Shown in pieces: positions 25,759 through 36,782 of a stretch of 64,000 nucleotides of DNA. The notes beneath the pieces are model-generated. The model searched no databases and was not told where the DNA came from. It was given only the letters and a program-made list of their open reading frames with translations. Position 1 is the first letter of the stretch. Every line of letters begins with the position of its first letter. The position numbers and the translations under genes were made by a program. The DNA is from Cedecea colo (lineage in GTDB: Bacteria; Pseudomonadota; Gammaproteobacteria; Enterobacterales; Enterobacteriaceae), in NCBI RefSeq assembly GCF_011808225.1, contig NZ_SOYS01000001.1, positions 310,001 to 374,000 on the forward strand. The letters are read 5' to 3'.

Positions 25759-26274
25759 TTATTTTTTTGCCTCAACGCCCGGTTCGGCAGATCGCACCAT
25801 AAACTGTTCGGTTACTTCCGGCAGATGGGTTGACAGCCATTCGGCCATCGCGACTTCCTGCTCAAGGATCTGCCCAAAGATACGGGCACCCTCGTGATCG
25901 CCTATCAGTTCGGCGGCGGCAATCAGCGAGGTATAGCTGGCTATCTCAAGGTTCTCAAAGACATAGCCGCTGATAGCGCCTTTCACCACTTCATCTTCAG
26001 CCAGCATGCCGCCCATCGCCTGGCCCAGGGCGCTTAGCTTGCCGACGGCGTCTTTAAAGACCGAACTTGAGGTGTCATAGCGCTCGATAACGGACTTCAC
26101 CAGCGCCTGCTGGCTACGGGTTTCTTCGATGTGTTGCACGATGCGGGCTCTGAGATCCGGGTAGTGCTCAAGGCGGTCGGCCATTTTTTCAAGCATGCTT
26201 TCCGCCTGCTTTTCCATGGCGTACGCGTCTCTTACCCAATCCAGATAGTTTTCTTCGTATGTCATGTTTGTCAC
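25759..26274 (-). CDS. yciE: ferritin-like DUF892 protein, YciE type
   Basis: 171 residues, a four-helix ferritin-like protein. WVRDAYAMEKQAESMLEKMA, HIEETRSQ and EQEVAMAEWL supply the Glu/His pattern of a di-iron or similar site. It ends in GVEAKK, as E. coli YciE does. The function of the family is unproven; it is linked to stationary-phase and envelope stress. It is transcribed with katN, 67 bases apart. yciG and yciF are not next to it. Confidence 0.85.
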   Translation of the reverse strand: MTNMTYEENYLDWVRDAYAMEKQAESMLEKMADRLEHYPDLRARIVQHIEETRSQQALVKSVIERYDTSSSVFKDAVGKLSALGQAMGGMLAEDEVVKGAISGYVFENLEIASYTSLIAAAELIGDHEGARIFGQILEQEVAMAEWLSTHLPEVTEQFMVRSAEPGVEAKK

Positions 26275-26768
26275 CTCTTAGTAGGTAAATGCCCGGCAGA
26301 GTACGGCTCAGGCGTAAGTTGCGGATTTGGTACAGCTTAATCACCCAACGTCAGCGAAAACGCTAATGCCCTGCGCCAGTAAATTCTCGATACGGATAAC
26401 ATCAAAAAGAGAGTGTTAAACCGCGCTCAGAAGGCATTGATTGCTATTTGTTTCCCGGTACTAAACCAGAGTAAATAGCAAATTTGCTTCATACTGCAGC
26501 AGTAATTAAGCGTAGTTCAATCGGTGAAACAGCGCTGTCTGTAAAATAAATCTCACCGCTTTAAGAGGTTTCCTGGGCTGGTTTTTAACGCGGGAATGAG
26601 CCGTTATTGCCGGCAGCAATGCCGCAGAAAACTGAGCGAAAATAGATAACCGGGTGCACAATTTGAAGGCTAAGAGGTACTGCTAACGACGAAGGGCAAA
26701 TATACTCCAGAAAGAGAAATATACTTTTCAGACAGGCATCTACGCTATTAACCCAGTCAGGAGAAGGT
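26275..26768. other. gene-free region between yciE and sbmC
   Basis: Nearly 500 bases between the divergent yciE and sbmC genes. I find no gene, no hairpin terminator and no CTGT-N8-ACAG LexA box, although sbmC is SOS-controlled in E. coli. Both promoters must lie here. Confidence 0.5.
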
Positions 26769-27239
26769 ATGGAATTCAAGATTCAGCAGGTATCAGAACA
26801 GAAAGTTGCCGGTTTCCATATGGTTGGTCCCTGGGAACAAACCGTTCATCAGGGATTTGAGCAGCTCGCCCTGTGGGTAAAATCCCATAACATTACCGGG
26901 ACCGAATGGCTGGCGATTTATTACGACAACCCCGATGAAGTGCCCGCGCAGAAACTGCGCTGCGATACGGTGCTTCGTGTGCCGGAAGATTTTGTCGTGC
27001 CGGAAACCAGCGAAGGCGTCATCGTTACCCGTATTGAAGGCGGCGACTATGCCGTTGCGCGGGCGCGCGTCGATGACAACGATTTTGCCGAACCCTGGAT
27101 GCAGTTCCTCGGTAGCCTGGCGGCTGACGAACGTTATCAGATGACCGGCAAGCCCTGCTTTGAACGCTATCTTAACGACGGCTCAGAAAGCGGCGTCTGG
27201 GAACTTGATATGTACATTCCGGTTGTTGGCAAGCGTTAA
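26769..27239 (+). CDS. sbmC: DNA gyrase inhibitor SbmC
   Basis: 156 residues of the GyrI-like family, collinear with E. coli Sbm[14 protein letters not shown] near the N-terminus, IYYDNPDE and KLRCDTVL are the family blocks. SbmC binds gyrase and protects it from microcin B17 and some quinolones. CAGGAGAAGG precedes the ATG. It is followed by yeeA as in E. coli. Confidence 0.93.
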   Translation: MEFKIQQVSEQKVAGFHMVGPWEQTVHQGFEQLALWVKSHNITGTEWLAIYYDNPDEVPAQKLRCDTVLRVPEDFVVPETSEGVIVTRIEGGDYAVARARVDDNDFAEPWMQFLGSLAADERYQMTGKPCFERYLNDGSESGVWELDMYIPVVGKR

Positions 27240-27366
27240 AATCGGAGAGAAACGGCGATGATTATATTGTCATTTGTGTTGATCTATGCCAAACGTTCGG
27301 GAGCTCGTTTATCGGGTGTCTGGCAGTAGTCTGCTACAATCGCGCTTTTGGTTTCAGGAGACGGGT

Positions 27367-28425
27367 GTGCGCCCCGACAAATCACTTAGCCCGTTTGAAA
27401 TGCGTGTTTACAGCCACTACCGCACGGTACACGGCATCCGTATCGCGCTGGCTTTTATTCTCACCTTTATGCTTGTTCGCATACTCAAGGTGCCGGAAGG
27501 CACCTGGCCGCTGATCACCCTCGTGGTGGTCATGGGACCTATCTCATTTTGGGGAAATGTTATCCCCCGTGCTTTTGAGCGCATCGGCGGGACTATATTT
27601 GGCGCGGCGCTCGGGCTTATTGCCCTTAAATTAGAGCTTTATTCTCTGCCGCTTATGCTGCTCTGGTGCGCTATCGCCATGTTCTTATGCGGTTTCCTGG
27701 CGCTTGGCAAACGCCCTTACCAGGCCTTGCTGATTGGCATCACGCTTTCTGTGGTGGTGGGAGCGCCTGCGGGAAATATGGAAACCGCGCTGTGGCGAAG
27801 CGGCGACGTCATTTTCGGATCGCTACTGGCGATGCTGTATACCAGCATCTATCCTCAACGGGCATTTATCCACTGGCGGATCCAGATGGCAAGCTTCGTG
27901 ACGGCATTTGGACGCCTTTGTAACGCGGGGTTTTCACCAAACCTGCTTGAGCGTCCGCGTTTGGAAAAACCGCTGCAAACCATCCTTAACGACGTTGTAA
28001 AAATGCGCGCCTTGATTGGCCCCGGCAGCAAAGAAACGCGCATTCAGAAATCGATTTTTGAAGCGATTCAGAAAGTGAGCCGCAATATGGTGTGTACGCT
28101 TGAGCTGCAAATTAACGCTTACTGGACGTCACGGGCCAGCCACTTTTTGATGCTTAACGCGCGCACGCTGCGCGATACGCAGCAAATGACACAAAGAACC
28201 CTCAGCGCCATTGCGCTTGCCTTGCAGGAGGGCAATCCGTCACCCATCTCTGCCAATACCGAAAAGCTCAGCGAAATTGTCAGCGAGCTGCGCCAGTTGA
28301 TGCAGGAGGGACAGGGTAGCGCGCCGCAGGAAACGCCCATCTACGGCTATGTATGGCTAAGTCTGGAGCTGGCCCGCCAGTTGGAATTACTGTCACAGCT
28401 TATCTGCCGGGCGCTGCGTAAGTGA
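27367..28425 (+). CDS. yeeA: FUSC-family inner-membrane protein YeeA
   Basis: 352 residues from the GTG at 27367 (VRPDKSLSPFEMRVYSHYR), preceded by CAGGAG and matching the E. coli start and length. The first 170 residues hold about six membrane segments of the fusaric-acid-resistance type; the rest is a cytoplasmic helical domain. Its transport substrate is not known. An in-frame ATG 27 codons upstream lies closer to sbmC but has no family support. Confidence 0.9.
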   Translation: MRPDKSLSPFEMRVYSHYRTVHGIRIALAFILTFMLVRILKVPEGTWPLITLVVVMGPISFWGNVIPRAFERIGGTIFGAALGLIALKLELYSLPLMLLWCAIAMFLCGFLALGKRPYQALLIGITLSVVVGAPAGNMETALWRSGDVIFGSLLAMLYTSIYPQRAFIHWRIQMASFVTAFGRLCNAGFSPNLLERPRLEKPLQTILNDVVKMRALIGPGSKETRIQKSIFEAIQKVSRNMVCTLELQINAYWTSRASHFLMLNARTLRDTQQMTQRTLSAIALALQEGNPSPISANTEKLSEIVSELRQLMQEGQGSAPQETPIYGYVWLSLELARQLELLSQLICRALRK

Positions 28426-28586
28426 CGGATGGGCGTCGGCTTTTACGATGCTGGTTTCGATTCAGCCTTATTTGCGGTTAAGATAGGACAAGCGACCGAT
28501 AAATCATTGTCAACGGCAACCGCTACCTTTATGGTTAGGGCAGTTGTCTTAACGAATCCGAGTTTGAATTTAGCAGGGGTGTAAAA

Positions 28587-28907
28587 ATGGAAAATACTAA
28601 GCCTTCTTTTCAGGACGTGCTGGAGTTCGTGCGTCTGTTCCGTCGTAAGAACAAACTGCAACGTGAAATCCAGGACGTAGAGAAAAAGATCCGTGACAAC
28701 TCAAAACGCGTTCTGCTGCTTGATAACCTGAGCGATTACATCAAGCCGGGCATGAGCATCGAAGCCATTCAGGGCATCATCGCCAGCATGAAGACCGACT
28801 ACGAAGACCGCGTTGATGACTACATCATCAAAAATGCCGAGCTTTCCAAAGAACGTCGCGAGATTTCCAAAAAACTCAAAGCAATGGGTGAACTGAAGCC
28901 AGAATAA
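28587..28907 (+). CDS. tmaR: PTS pole-localizer protein TmaR (YeeX)
   Basis: 106 residues, almost wholly charged helices likely to form coiled coils (about 25-45 and 80-104). Nearly identical to E. coli YeeX, renamed TmaR, which clusters at cell poles and holds the PTS enzyme EI there. GGGGTG precedes the ATG. A terminator follows at 28930. Confidence 0.94.
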   Translation: MENTKPSFQDVLEFVRLFRRKNKLQREIQDVEKKIRDNSKRVLLLDNLSDYIKPGMSIEAIQGIIASMKTDYEDRVDDYIIKNAELSKERREISKKLKAMGELKPE

Positions 28908-28929
28908 GCTTTGGTCGCAGCATATTTCT

Positions 28930-28961
28930 AAAACCGCCTTTGATCCAGGGCGGTTTTTTTT
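28930..28961 (+). terminator. Rho-independent terminator after tmaR
   Basis: AAAACCGCC pairs with GGGCGGTTTT around TTTGATCCA, followed by eight T. It separates tmaR from the cobalamin genes. Confidence 0.88.
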
Positions 28962-29003
28962 CGCCTGCCAGCTTCTGGCGCGGCATAACGATAAGGAGGC
29001 ATG

Positions 29004-30542
29004 ATGGCCCTTGCAGTAATGATCCAGGGAACCGCTTCAGACGTCGGAAAGAGCGTGCTGGTAGCCGGACTGTGCCGCATTTTTGCCCAGGACGGGCTTA
29101 GCGTCGCGCCGTTTAAGTCGCAGAATATGGCCCTCAATTCGGGTATCACGCCAGACGGCAAAGAGATGGGACGCGCGCAGATATTTCAGGCCGAAGCCGC
29201 CGGGATTGCGCCGGATGTACGCATGAATCCCGTGCTGTTAAAGCCCACCAGCGACTGTAAAGCGCAGGTGATATTGATGGGCAAGGTGGCCACCAACATG
29301 GATGCGGTCACTTTTCACAATTACAAACCCCGGTTGCGCAGCCAGATTCAGGAAGTCTACCGCAGCCTTGCGGCCGGGCACGAAGTGATGGTGCTGGAAG
29401 GGGCGGGAAGCCCGGCGGAAATTAACCTTCGCGACCGCGATATCGTCAATATGGGCATGGCTGAACTGGCAGAATGTCCGGTGATCCTGGTGGCGGATAT
29501 CGACCGTGGCGGCGTATTCGCCGCGATTTACGGCACCATTGCGCTTCTGGCCGAACACGAAAAGCGGCGCGTAAAAGGCGTCATCATCAACAAGTTTCGC
29601 GGCGATAAAGCGCTGCTTTACTCCGGCGTTGAGCAAATCGAAGCCCTGACCGGCGTGCCGGTACTGGGCGTAATGCCGTGGCTTAAAGTGGATCTGGAAG
29701 ACGAAGACAGCGTTGTCTTAGAACGCGGAAAATACGATGCCGACACGCCGAAGGATCTGGATATCGCGGTGATCCAGTTGCCCTACATGTCCAACTTCAC
29801 CGATTTTAACGCGCTGGCTGCCCAGCCGGACGTTCGCCTGCGTTATGTCAGCCAGGCATATGAGCTCCAGGGCTGCGACCTGGTTATTCTGCCCGGCAGC
29901 AAAAACACGTTAAGCGATCTGCTCTGGGTCCGTAAGAGCGGCTTTGAAAAAGCGTTGCTGGCGCATCATCGGAAGGGCGGTGCGGTTCTGGGCATTTGCG
30001 GCGGTTACCAGATGCTTGGTGAACATATCTTCGACGCGGTGGAGTCCGGTCTGGATGAAATGCCGGGTATCGGCCTGCTGGACGTGGTAACCCGTTTCGC
30101 CAGTGAAAAAACCACGACCCGCGTAGCGGGCAAAACGCTGCCGGCATTGCCTGGCTTCTTCAATGCCTGCGCCGTGCTCAGCCTGGAGGGCTACGAAATT
30201 CATATGGGCGAAACGCAGCGCGGCGCGCACGTTGAACCTTTTGTTCGCCTGAGTGAATGCAACGCTCAACCTTACGACAGCCTTGACGGCGCGGTAAGCG
30301 CAGACGGCAACGCGCTGGGAACCTATTTGCACGGCGTGTTTGATAACGGTGAATTTACCCGTGCGTTGCTCAACGGCCTGCGTGAACGAAAAGGGTTGAA
30401 AGCCTGGGAAGGCGAGCTGTTTGATTACCAGCAGCATAAACATCAGCAGTTCGATATCCTCGCCAGCGCCATGCGTGAACATATTGATATCGAAAGTATT
30501 TACCAGATTATGCGTGAACATCAGGAGCAATTATGTATCTGA
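29004..30542 (+). CDS. cbiP: cobyric acid synthase CbiP
   Basis: 512 residues. The N-terminal half is a dethiobiotin-synthetase-like ATPase ([14 protein letters not shown] is the P-loop); the C-terminal half is a class I-like glutamine amidotransferase with the Cys in [11 protein letters not shown] and the His in YLHGVF. It amidates four side chains of adenosylcobyrinic acid a,c-diamide. Of two adjacent ATGs the second is better spaced from AAGGAGG. The other cbi genes of Salmonella are not next to it. It overlaps cobU by 10 bases. Confidence 0.94.
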   Translation: MALAVMIQGTASDVGKSVLVAGLCRIFAQDGLSVAPFKSQNMALNSGITPDGKEMGRAQIFQAEAAGIAPDVRMNPVLLKPTSDCKAQVILMGKVATNMDAVTFHNYKPRLRSQIQEVYRSLAAGHEVMVLEGAGSPAEINLRDRDIVNMGMAELAECPVILVADIDRGGVFAAIYGTIALLAEHEKRRVKGVIINKFRGDKALLYSGVEQIEALTGVPVLGVMPWLKVDLEDEDSVVLERGKYDADTPKDLDIAVIQLPYMSNFTDFNALAAQPDVRLRYVSQAYELQGCDLVILPGSKNTLSDLLWVRKSGFEKALLAHHRKGGAVLGICGGYQMLGEHIFDAVESGLDEMPGIGLLDVVTRFASEKTTTRVAGKTLPALPGFFNACAVLSLEGYEIHMGETQRGAHVEPFVRLSECNAQPYDSLDGAVSADGNALGTYLHGVFDNGEFTRALLNGLRERKGLKAWEGELFDYQQHKHQQFDILASAMREHIDIESIYQIMREHQEQLCI

Positions 30543-31075
30543 TTACCGGCGGGGCACGCAGCGGCAAAAGTCGCCATGCGGAACGGCTGGCCGCCTCGAG
30601 CGAGCGCGTGTTGTATATCGCCACCTCGAAAATATTCGATGAGGAAATGGCGGCCCGCATTCAGCATCACCGCGATTCCCGTCCGACGCACTGGCGCACC
30701 GTAGAACAGCACCGTGATTTGCATAGCATTATCGGCGCGGAGAACGACCCGCAGGAGGCGATACTGCTGGAATGTATCACCACGCTTATTACCAACATTA
30801 TGTTTGATGCAGCGGGCGATGCGCCTGAAGATGAATGGGATTTCGTGGCAATCGAGCAGCAGGTAAATCAGCAGATTGACAGACTGCTGGCCGCCTGCGC
30901 GGTTTGCCCGTCGCCGGTTTATCTCGTGACCAACGAAGTAGGGATGGGTATCGTGCCGGAGAATCGTCTGGCCCGGCACTTTCGCGATATAGCCGGGCGC
31001 GTGAATCAACGCCTGGCGGCCCAGGCGCAGGGAGTCTGGCTGGTAGTATCCGGAATTGGAGTAAAAATAAAATGA
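30533..31075 (+). CDS. cobU: adenosylcobinamide kinase / guanylyltransferase
   Basis: 180 residues with the P-loop [12 protein letters not shown] and the NEVGMGIVP motif. It phosphorylates adenosylcobinamide and forms its GDP derivative in nucleotide-loop assembly. CAGGAG lies inside the end of cbiP. The stop overlaps the cobS start as ATGA. Confidence 0.95.
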   Translation: MYLITGGARSGKSRHAERLAASSERVLYIATSKIFDEEMAARIQHHRDSRPTHWRTVEQHRDLHSIIGAENDPQEAILLECITTLITNIMFDAAGDAPEDEWDFVAIEQQVNQQIDRLLAACAVCPSPVYLVTNEVGMGIVPENRLARHFRDIAGRVNQRLAAQAQGVWLVVSGIGVKIK

Positions 31076-31815
31076 TCTTCCGTTTGTACTTTGCCACGCT
31101 GCAATTCATGAGCCGTTTACCGGTGCCGGGCCGCTGGTCGCAAGGGCTGGAAGTGGATCAGTACGTGCGCGGCGTTATCACCTTTCCTTTCGTGGGTCTG
31201 CTGTTGGGTGCCATTGCAGGGCTGGTCTTCGTTGTGTTGCAGCCATGGTGCGGCCTGCCGCTGGCGGCGCTGGGCTACGTGCTGGCGCTGGCTTTGCTGA
31301 CGGGCGGCTTTCACCTTGATGGCCTGGCGGACACCTGCGACGGCGTGTTTTCGGCCCGCACTCGCGAACGCATGCTGGAAGTTATGCGCGACAGCCGCCT
31401 GGGCACGCACGGCGGGCTGGCGTTGATTTTTGTCCTCGTCGCCAAAGTGCTGGTGGTCAGCGAATTATCCCTGCGCGGCGCTAACATGCTTGCCGTACTG
31501 GCCGCGGCTTCTGTCGCCGGGCGTAGCGCCTGCGTGCTGCTGATGTATCGTCAGAAGTACGCCCGACAAAGCGGTCTGGGCAATCTGTTTATCGGCAAGG
31601 TAAACGGGAAACAGACGGCGGTGACCCTGGCTGGCGGAGCGTTACTTTCCGTGCTGCTGGTGCCAGCGGCGGGCATTTTTGCCTTTGCGGTGATGCTCGT
31701 TGTCGTTATGGCGCTGGCCTGGACGTTGAAGCGCACGCTTGGCGGACACACCGGCGATACGCTGGGCGCGGCTATCGAACTGGGCGAAGTTATTTTTTTG
31801 CTGGCGCTTTTGTAG
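31072..31815 (+). CDS. cobS: adenosylcobinamide-GDP ribazoletransferase
   Basis: 247 residues from the ATG at 31072, the E. coli length. An open frame extends 56 codons upstream but only repeats cobU in another frame. It is an integral membrane protein with about six hydrophobic segments; [14 protein letters not shown] is the Asp-rich catalytic motif. It joins alpha-ribazole to GDP-cobinamide to make cobalamin. Confidence 0.95.
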   Translation: MIFRLYFATLQFMSRLPVPGRWSQGLEVDQYVRGVITFPFVGLLLGAIAGLVFVVLQPWCGLPLAALGYVLALALLTGGFHLDGLADTCDGVFSARTRERMLEVMRDSRLGTHGGLALIFVLVAKVLVVSELSLRGANMLAVLAAASVAGRSACVLLMYRQKYARQSGLGNLFIGKVNGKQTAVTLAGGALLSVLLVPAAGIFAFAVMLVVVMALAWTLKRTLGGHTGDTLGAAIELGEVIFLLALL

Positions 31816-31845
31816 CGTCAGACTAACCATTCAGAGAATAAATAA

Positions 31846-32904
31846 ATGCAGGCACTGGCTACTCTTCTGGCGGCAATTGCCCCACTCAATCGTGACGCAA
31901 TGAACAATGCGCAGCAGCATATCGACGGCCTGTTAAAATCGCCGGGCAGCCTGGGAAGGCTGGAGTCGCTCGCTGTACAGCTTGCGGGAATGCCGGGTTT
32001 AAAAGATGGTCTGGACACGAGCCGCAAAGCAATTCTGGTAATGTGCGCTGACCACGGCGTTTACGCTGAAGGCGTGGCGGTTGCGCCGCAGGTGGTAACG
32101 ACGATTCAGACCATGAATATGACGCGCCACAATACCGGCGTCTGCGTGCTGGGCGCGCTTGCCGGAGCGGAGGTAACGATTGTAGACGTCGGCGTTGACA
32201 GCGATCCACTGCCCGGCGTGCTGAATATGAAGATGGCGCGCGGCAGCGGCAATATAGCCAAAGGCCCGGCGATGACGCGCCAGCAGGCGGAAGAATTGCT
32301 TCTGGCGACGGCAAAGCTGACCATCGCCAAAGCAGCGGAAGGCGTGCGGCTGTTTGGCGTGGGCGAACTGGGCATGGCGAATACCACGCCAGCGGCAGCG
32401 ATGGTCAGCGTGTTTACCGGCAGCGACCCAACCGATACTGTAGGAATGGGGGCAAATCTGCCCAGCGATAAAATCGGCCATAAAATCGCCGTGGTGCGTC
32501 AGGCGCTGGAGGTCAATCAGCCCGATGCGCAAGAGGGTATCGACGTGCTGGCAAAAGTAGGCGGATTTGATTTGGTTGGTATGACCGGCGTCATGCTGGG
32601 TGCGGCAGCGGCTGGGCTGCCGGTGGTGCTCGATGGCTATCTCTCTTATGCCTCCGCGCTTGCAGCCTGCCGCATTGCGCCCGGCGTGCGCGACTACCTC
32701 ATCCCCTCGCATTTATCGGCAGAAAAGGGCGCACAGCTTGCCCTGAAGCATCTGGATCTGGAACCGTATCTGCATATGGGCATGCGCTTAGGCGAAGGCA
32801 GCGGCGCGGCGCTGGCCATGCATATCGTCGATGCCGCCTGCGCGATGCATAACAATATGGGCACGCTGGCGGGCAGTAATATTGAGCTTCCAGCGGGGAA
32901 ATAA
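31846..32904 (+). CDS. cobT: nicotinate-nucleotide:dimethylbenzimidazole phosphoribosyltransferase
   Basis: 352 residues. [11 protein letters not shown] near the N-terminus, [26 protein letters not shown] and the C-terminal [13 protein letters not shown] with the catalytic Glu match CobT. It makes alpha-ribazole phosphate, the lower-ligand precursor. It follows cobS by 30 bases and ends the cbiP-cobUST unit; a REP-like hairpin follows. Confidence 0.95.
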   Translation: MQALATLLAAIAPLNRDAMNNAQQHIDGLLKSPGSLGRLESLAVQLAGMPGLKDGLDTSRKAILVMCADHGVYAEGVAVAPQVVTTIQTMNMTRHNTGVCVLGALAGAEVTIVDVGVDSDPLPGVLNMKMARGSGNIAKGPAMTRQQAEELLLATAKLTIAKAAEGVRLFGVGELGMANTTPAAAMVSVFTGSDPTDTVGMGANLPSDKIGHKIAVVRQALEVNQPDAQEGIDVLAKVGGFDLVGMTGVMLGAAAAGLPVVLDGYLSYASALAACRIAPGVRDYLIPSHLSAEKGAQLALKHLDLEPYLHMGMRLGEGSGAALAMHIVDAACAMHNNMGTLAGSNIELPAGK

Positions 32905-32906
32905 AT

Positions 32907-32943
32907 TAACGGCGGGTGACGCTTCGCTTACCCGCCCTACAAA
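32907..32943. repeat. REP-like palindrome after cobT
   Basis: GGCGGGTGACGC and GCTTACCCGCC form an imperfect hairpin ending in CTACAAAA, the form of an enterobacterial REP unit. It may protect the mRNA 3' end or weakly terminate. Confidence 0.65.
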
Positions 32944-32990
32944 ATTCCTGATTCAGGTTGAGTGGTAAACGCAGCGCCATCCACCGGTTT

Positions 32991-33299
32991 TCAATTTTCT
33001 TCCTGCATCACCTGCAATAGCGCCGCCAGCAGCCCAGGAAAACGCGTATCCGGATCTTCACGCCTTAGCGAGATCGGATTCTCCCGTGCTGGTGGGCGCT
33101 GCCAGATAACTCCGCTGTCTCTCAGCACCTGCCAGTGATGCGTCATGGTTGCTTTTGCCACGTCTTTACGCAGCGTGCCGCGGGACAGCTCGCTGCCGCC
33201 CGCGAGCGTTTTCACTATTTCCAGCCGCAGAAGGTTGCCTGGCGCAAAAAGCACATTTTCCAGGCGGATTTGTTCTCTTTTGGGATGATTGGCGATCAT
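32991..33299 (-). CDS. ArsR-like winged-helix regulator
   Basis: 102 residues from the ATG at 33299 (MIANHPKREQIRLENVLFA). The segment PGNLLRLEIVKTL, then AKATMTHHWQVLRDSGVI, is the ArsR-type winged HTH with recognition helix near residues 55-65. No metal-binding CxC motif is visible, so it is probably not a metal sensor. The frame extends 19 codons further upstream. It is divergent from the EF-G paralogue with under 100 bases between them, so it may control that gene. Confidence 0.75.
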   Translation of the reverse strand: MIANHPKREQIRLENVLFAPGNLLRLEIVKTLAGGSELSRGTLRKDVAKATMTHHWQVLRDSGVIWQRPPARENPISLRREDPDTRFPGLLAALLQVMQEEN

Positions 33300-33394
33300 A
33301 CTCTTTCTGTGCTGGCCGTTGCCGTTACGGCCCGGTCTGTCACCGAACAGCGGCAATTCCTGCCGCTCACCGTCAAAGAGACTAAGGATACATC

Positions 33395-35494
<2,100 letters not shown>

Positions 35495-35532
35495 TTATTT
35501 AAAAACGTGACCGTTCATATGCGCCGTTAAAG

Positions 35533-35564
35533 AAAAGGGCCGAATAACCGGCTTCGGCCCTTGG
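35533..35564. terminator. terminator between the EF-G paralogue and the YbdK-type gene
   Basis: AAGGGCCGAA pairs with CTTCGGCCCTT around TAACCGG, between two convergent genes. Confidence 0.75.
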
Positions 35565-35571
35565 ATAAACG

Positions 35572-36696
35572 TTATTTTTTGTAATTCCTCGGTGCGGATA
35601 AAAGCATTTTTCGCATCCTTTCCATCACGGTGTTCAAACCCACCGCGCGCTTGATCATATGGCGTATTCTGTCCGAGTCGTTGACGCCTTTCCTGACGTA
35701 TTTGGCGATATATTGCAAAACATAATTATCCTCATCGCTGTGGGTAAACGACGCCAGGCTTTCTACGGTACGCAATATATGGCCGGCCAGCGGCTGCCGT
35801 TGGTTATTCAGTGTACTGACATAGCTGGCCTGTAGGCCATCGCGGCGGGCATTGAAAATATTATATTTCTCAACGGCATGATGTTTTTTAACGATATTTA
35901 CCCGGTTTGCCAACAGAGACTGCGCCAGTATTTTGCTGTAGCCGGTTAACATCGCCGCGTGAAAAATAGTCAAGGGCATATCGCATATTCTGATTTCAAT
36001 GGTGCCTAAAGCCGGCTGTGGCCTGATATACCAGTAAATATCCTTAATGCTTTTAATAATTCCGATATTAACCATCTCGTTATAAAACAGGATAAATTCA
36101 TCCCAGCCGTAGATATTTTCAATCAGTTCACTGTTCAGAAAGGCATTCTGGCCGGTAAAACGGGAGCTTGAAAAGGATGTATCCACGCCGTCCAGCCACG
36201 GCGATGAGGCGCTTAACGCCACCAGATGCGGCAGGTAAGGAATAAGCGCATGGCACAGATAGATAGCTTCGTCTCCGTCCTGCACGCCAATATGAATATG
36301 CTGGCCAAATACGCAGGCCATTTTAGTGATATAGCCATAGCGTACGGCAAGATTTTGATGACGTTGCAAATCGCTTATTACCTGTTCCCGCCAGTCGCCG
36401 TCCAGGTGACGGCCGCCGCCTGTGACATCGCATCCGTGTTTGCTGGCGACCTCACGAACGTTACCGGCCAGCAGGGTTAATTCTTCATGCATCTCCAGCA
36501 CCGAAGTGTGTACCGAGCTGTTTAATTCGATCATCGACTTGGTTAGCTCGTGCTTTATCCGCTGGCAGTTTTCCATATCGGCCAGCACAACATCAGCTTT
36601 ATCCACCAGCCTGGCATCGCGCCTGTTGATTAGCTGCAGCTCCAGTTCGGCGCCTGTCGTAAACCGCAGTGAGCGGGTAAAAGGTAGTGATACCAT
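35572..36696 (-). CDS. putative glutamate-cysteine ligase type 2, YbdK family
   Basis: 374 residues of the GCS2 family. FTTGAELELQLIN is the N-terminal metal-binding Glu motif; FGQHIHIGVQ and DIYWYIRPQPALGTIEIRICD are conserved active-site blocks, as in E. coli YbdK. YbdK has weak carboxylate-amine ligase activity; the physiological substrate is unclear. The start at 36696 follows AGAGGAC; a longer frame reaches 36774. It is 86 bases downstream of the helicase on the same strand. Similarity to E. coli YbdK is partial, so this may be a distinct subfamily. Confidence 0.82.
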   Translation of the reverse strand: MVSLPFTRSLRFTTGAELELQLINRRDARLVDKADVVLADMENCQRIKHELTKSMIELNSSVHTSVLEMHEELTLLAGNVREVASKHGCDVTGGGRHLDGDWREQVISDLQRHQNLAVRYGYITKMACVFGQHIHIGVQDGDEAIYLCHALIPYLPHLVALSASSPWLDGVDTSFSSSRFTGQNAFLNSELIENIYGWDEFILFYNEMVNIGIIKSIKDIYWYIRPQPALGTIEIRICDMPLTIFHAAMLTGYSKILAQSLLANRVNIVKKHHAVEKYNIFNARRDGLQASYVSTLNNQRQPLAGHILRTVESLASFTHSDEDNYVLQYIAKYVRKGVNDSDRIRHMIKRAVGLNTVMERMRKMLLSAPRNYKK

Positions 36697-36782
36697 AATG
36701 TCCTCTGCACTGAGTTGCCTGATGATACTTGTCGCTAAAAGTGTAGGACAGGCGGTCGCTTCTGGCAGAGGCAATATGTCAG

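Noticed and set aside
29910-30530. 206-codon open frame antisense to cbiP
   Set aside because: Mirror of a well identified gene; no ribosome site and no recognisable protein.
30904-31071. 56-codon N-terminal extension of cobS
   Set aside because: It repeats cobU in another frame; the ATG at 31072 gives the standard 247 residues and ATGA coupling.
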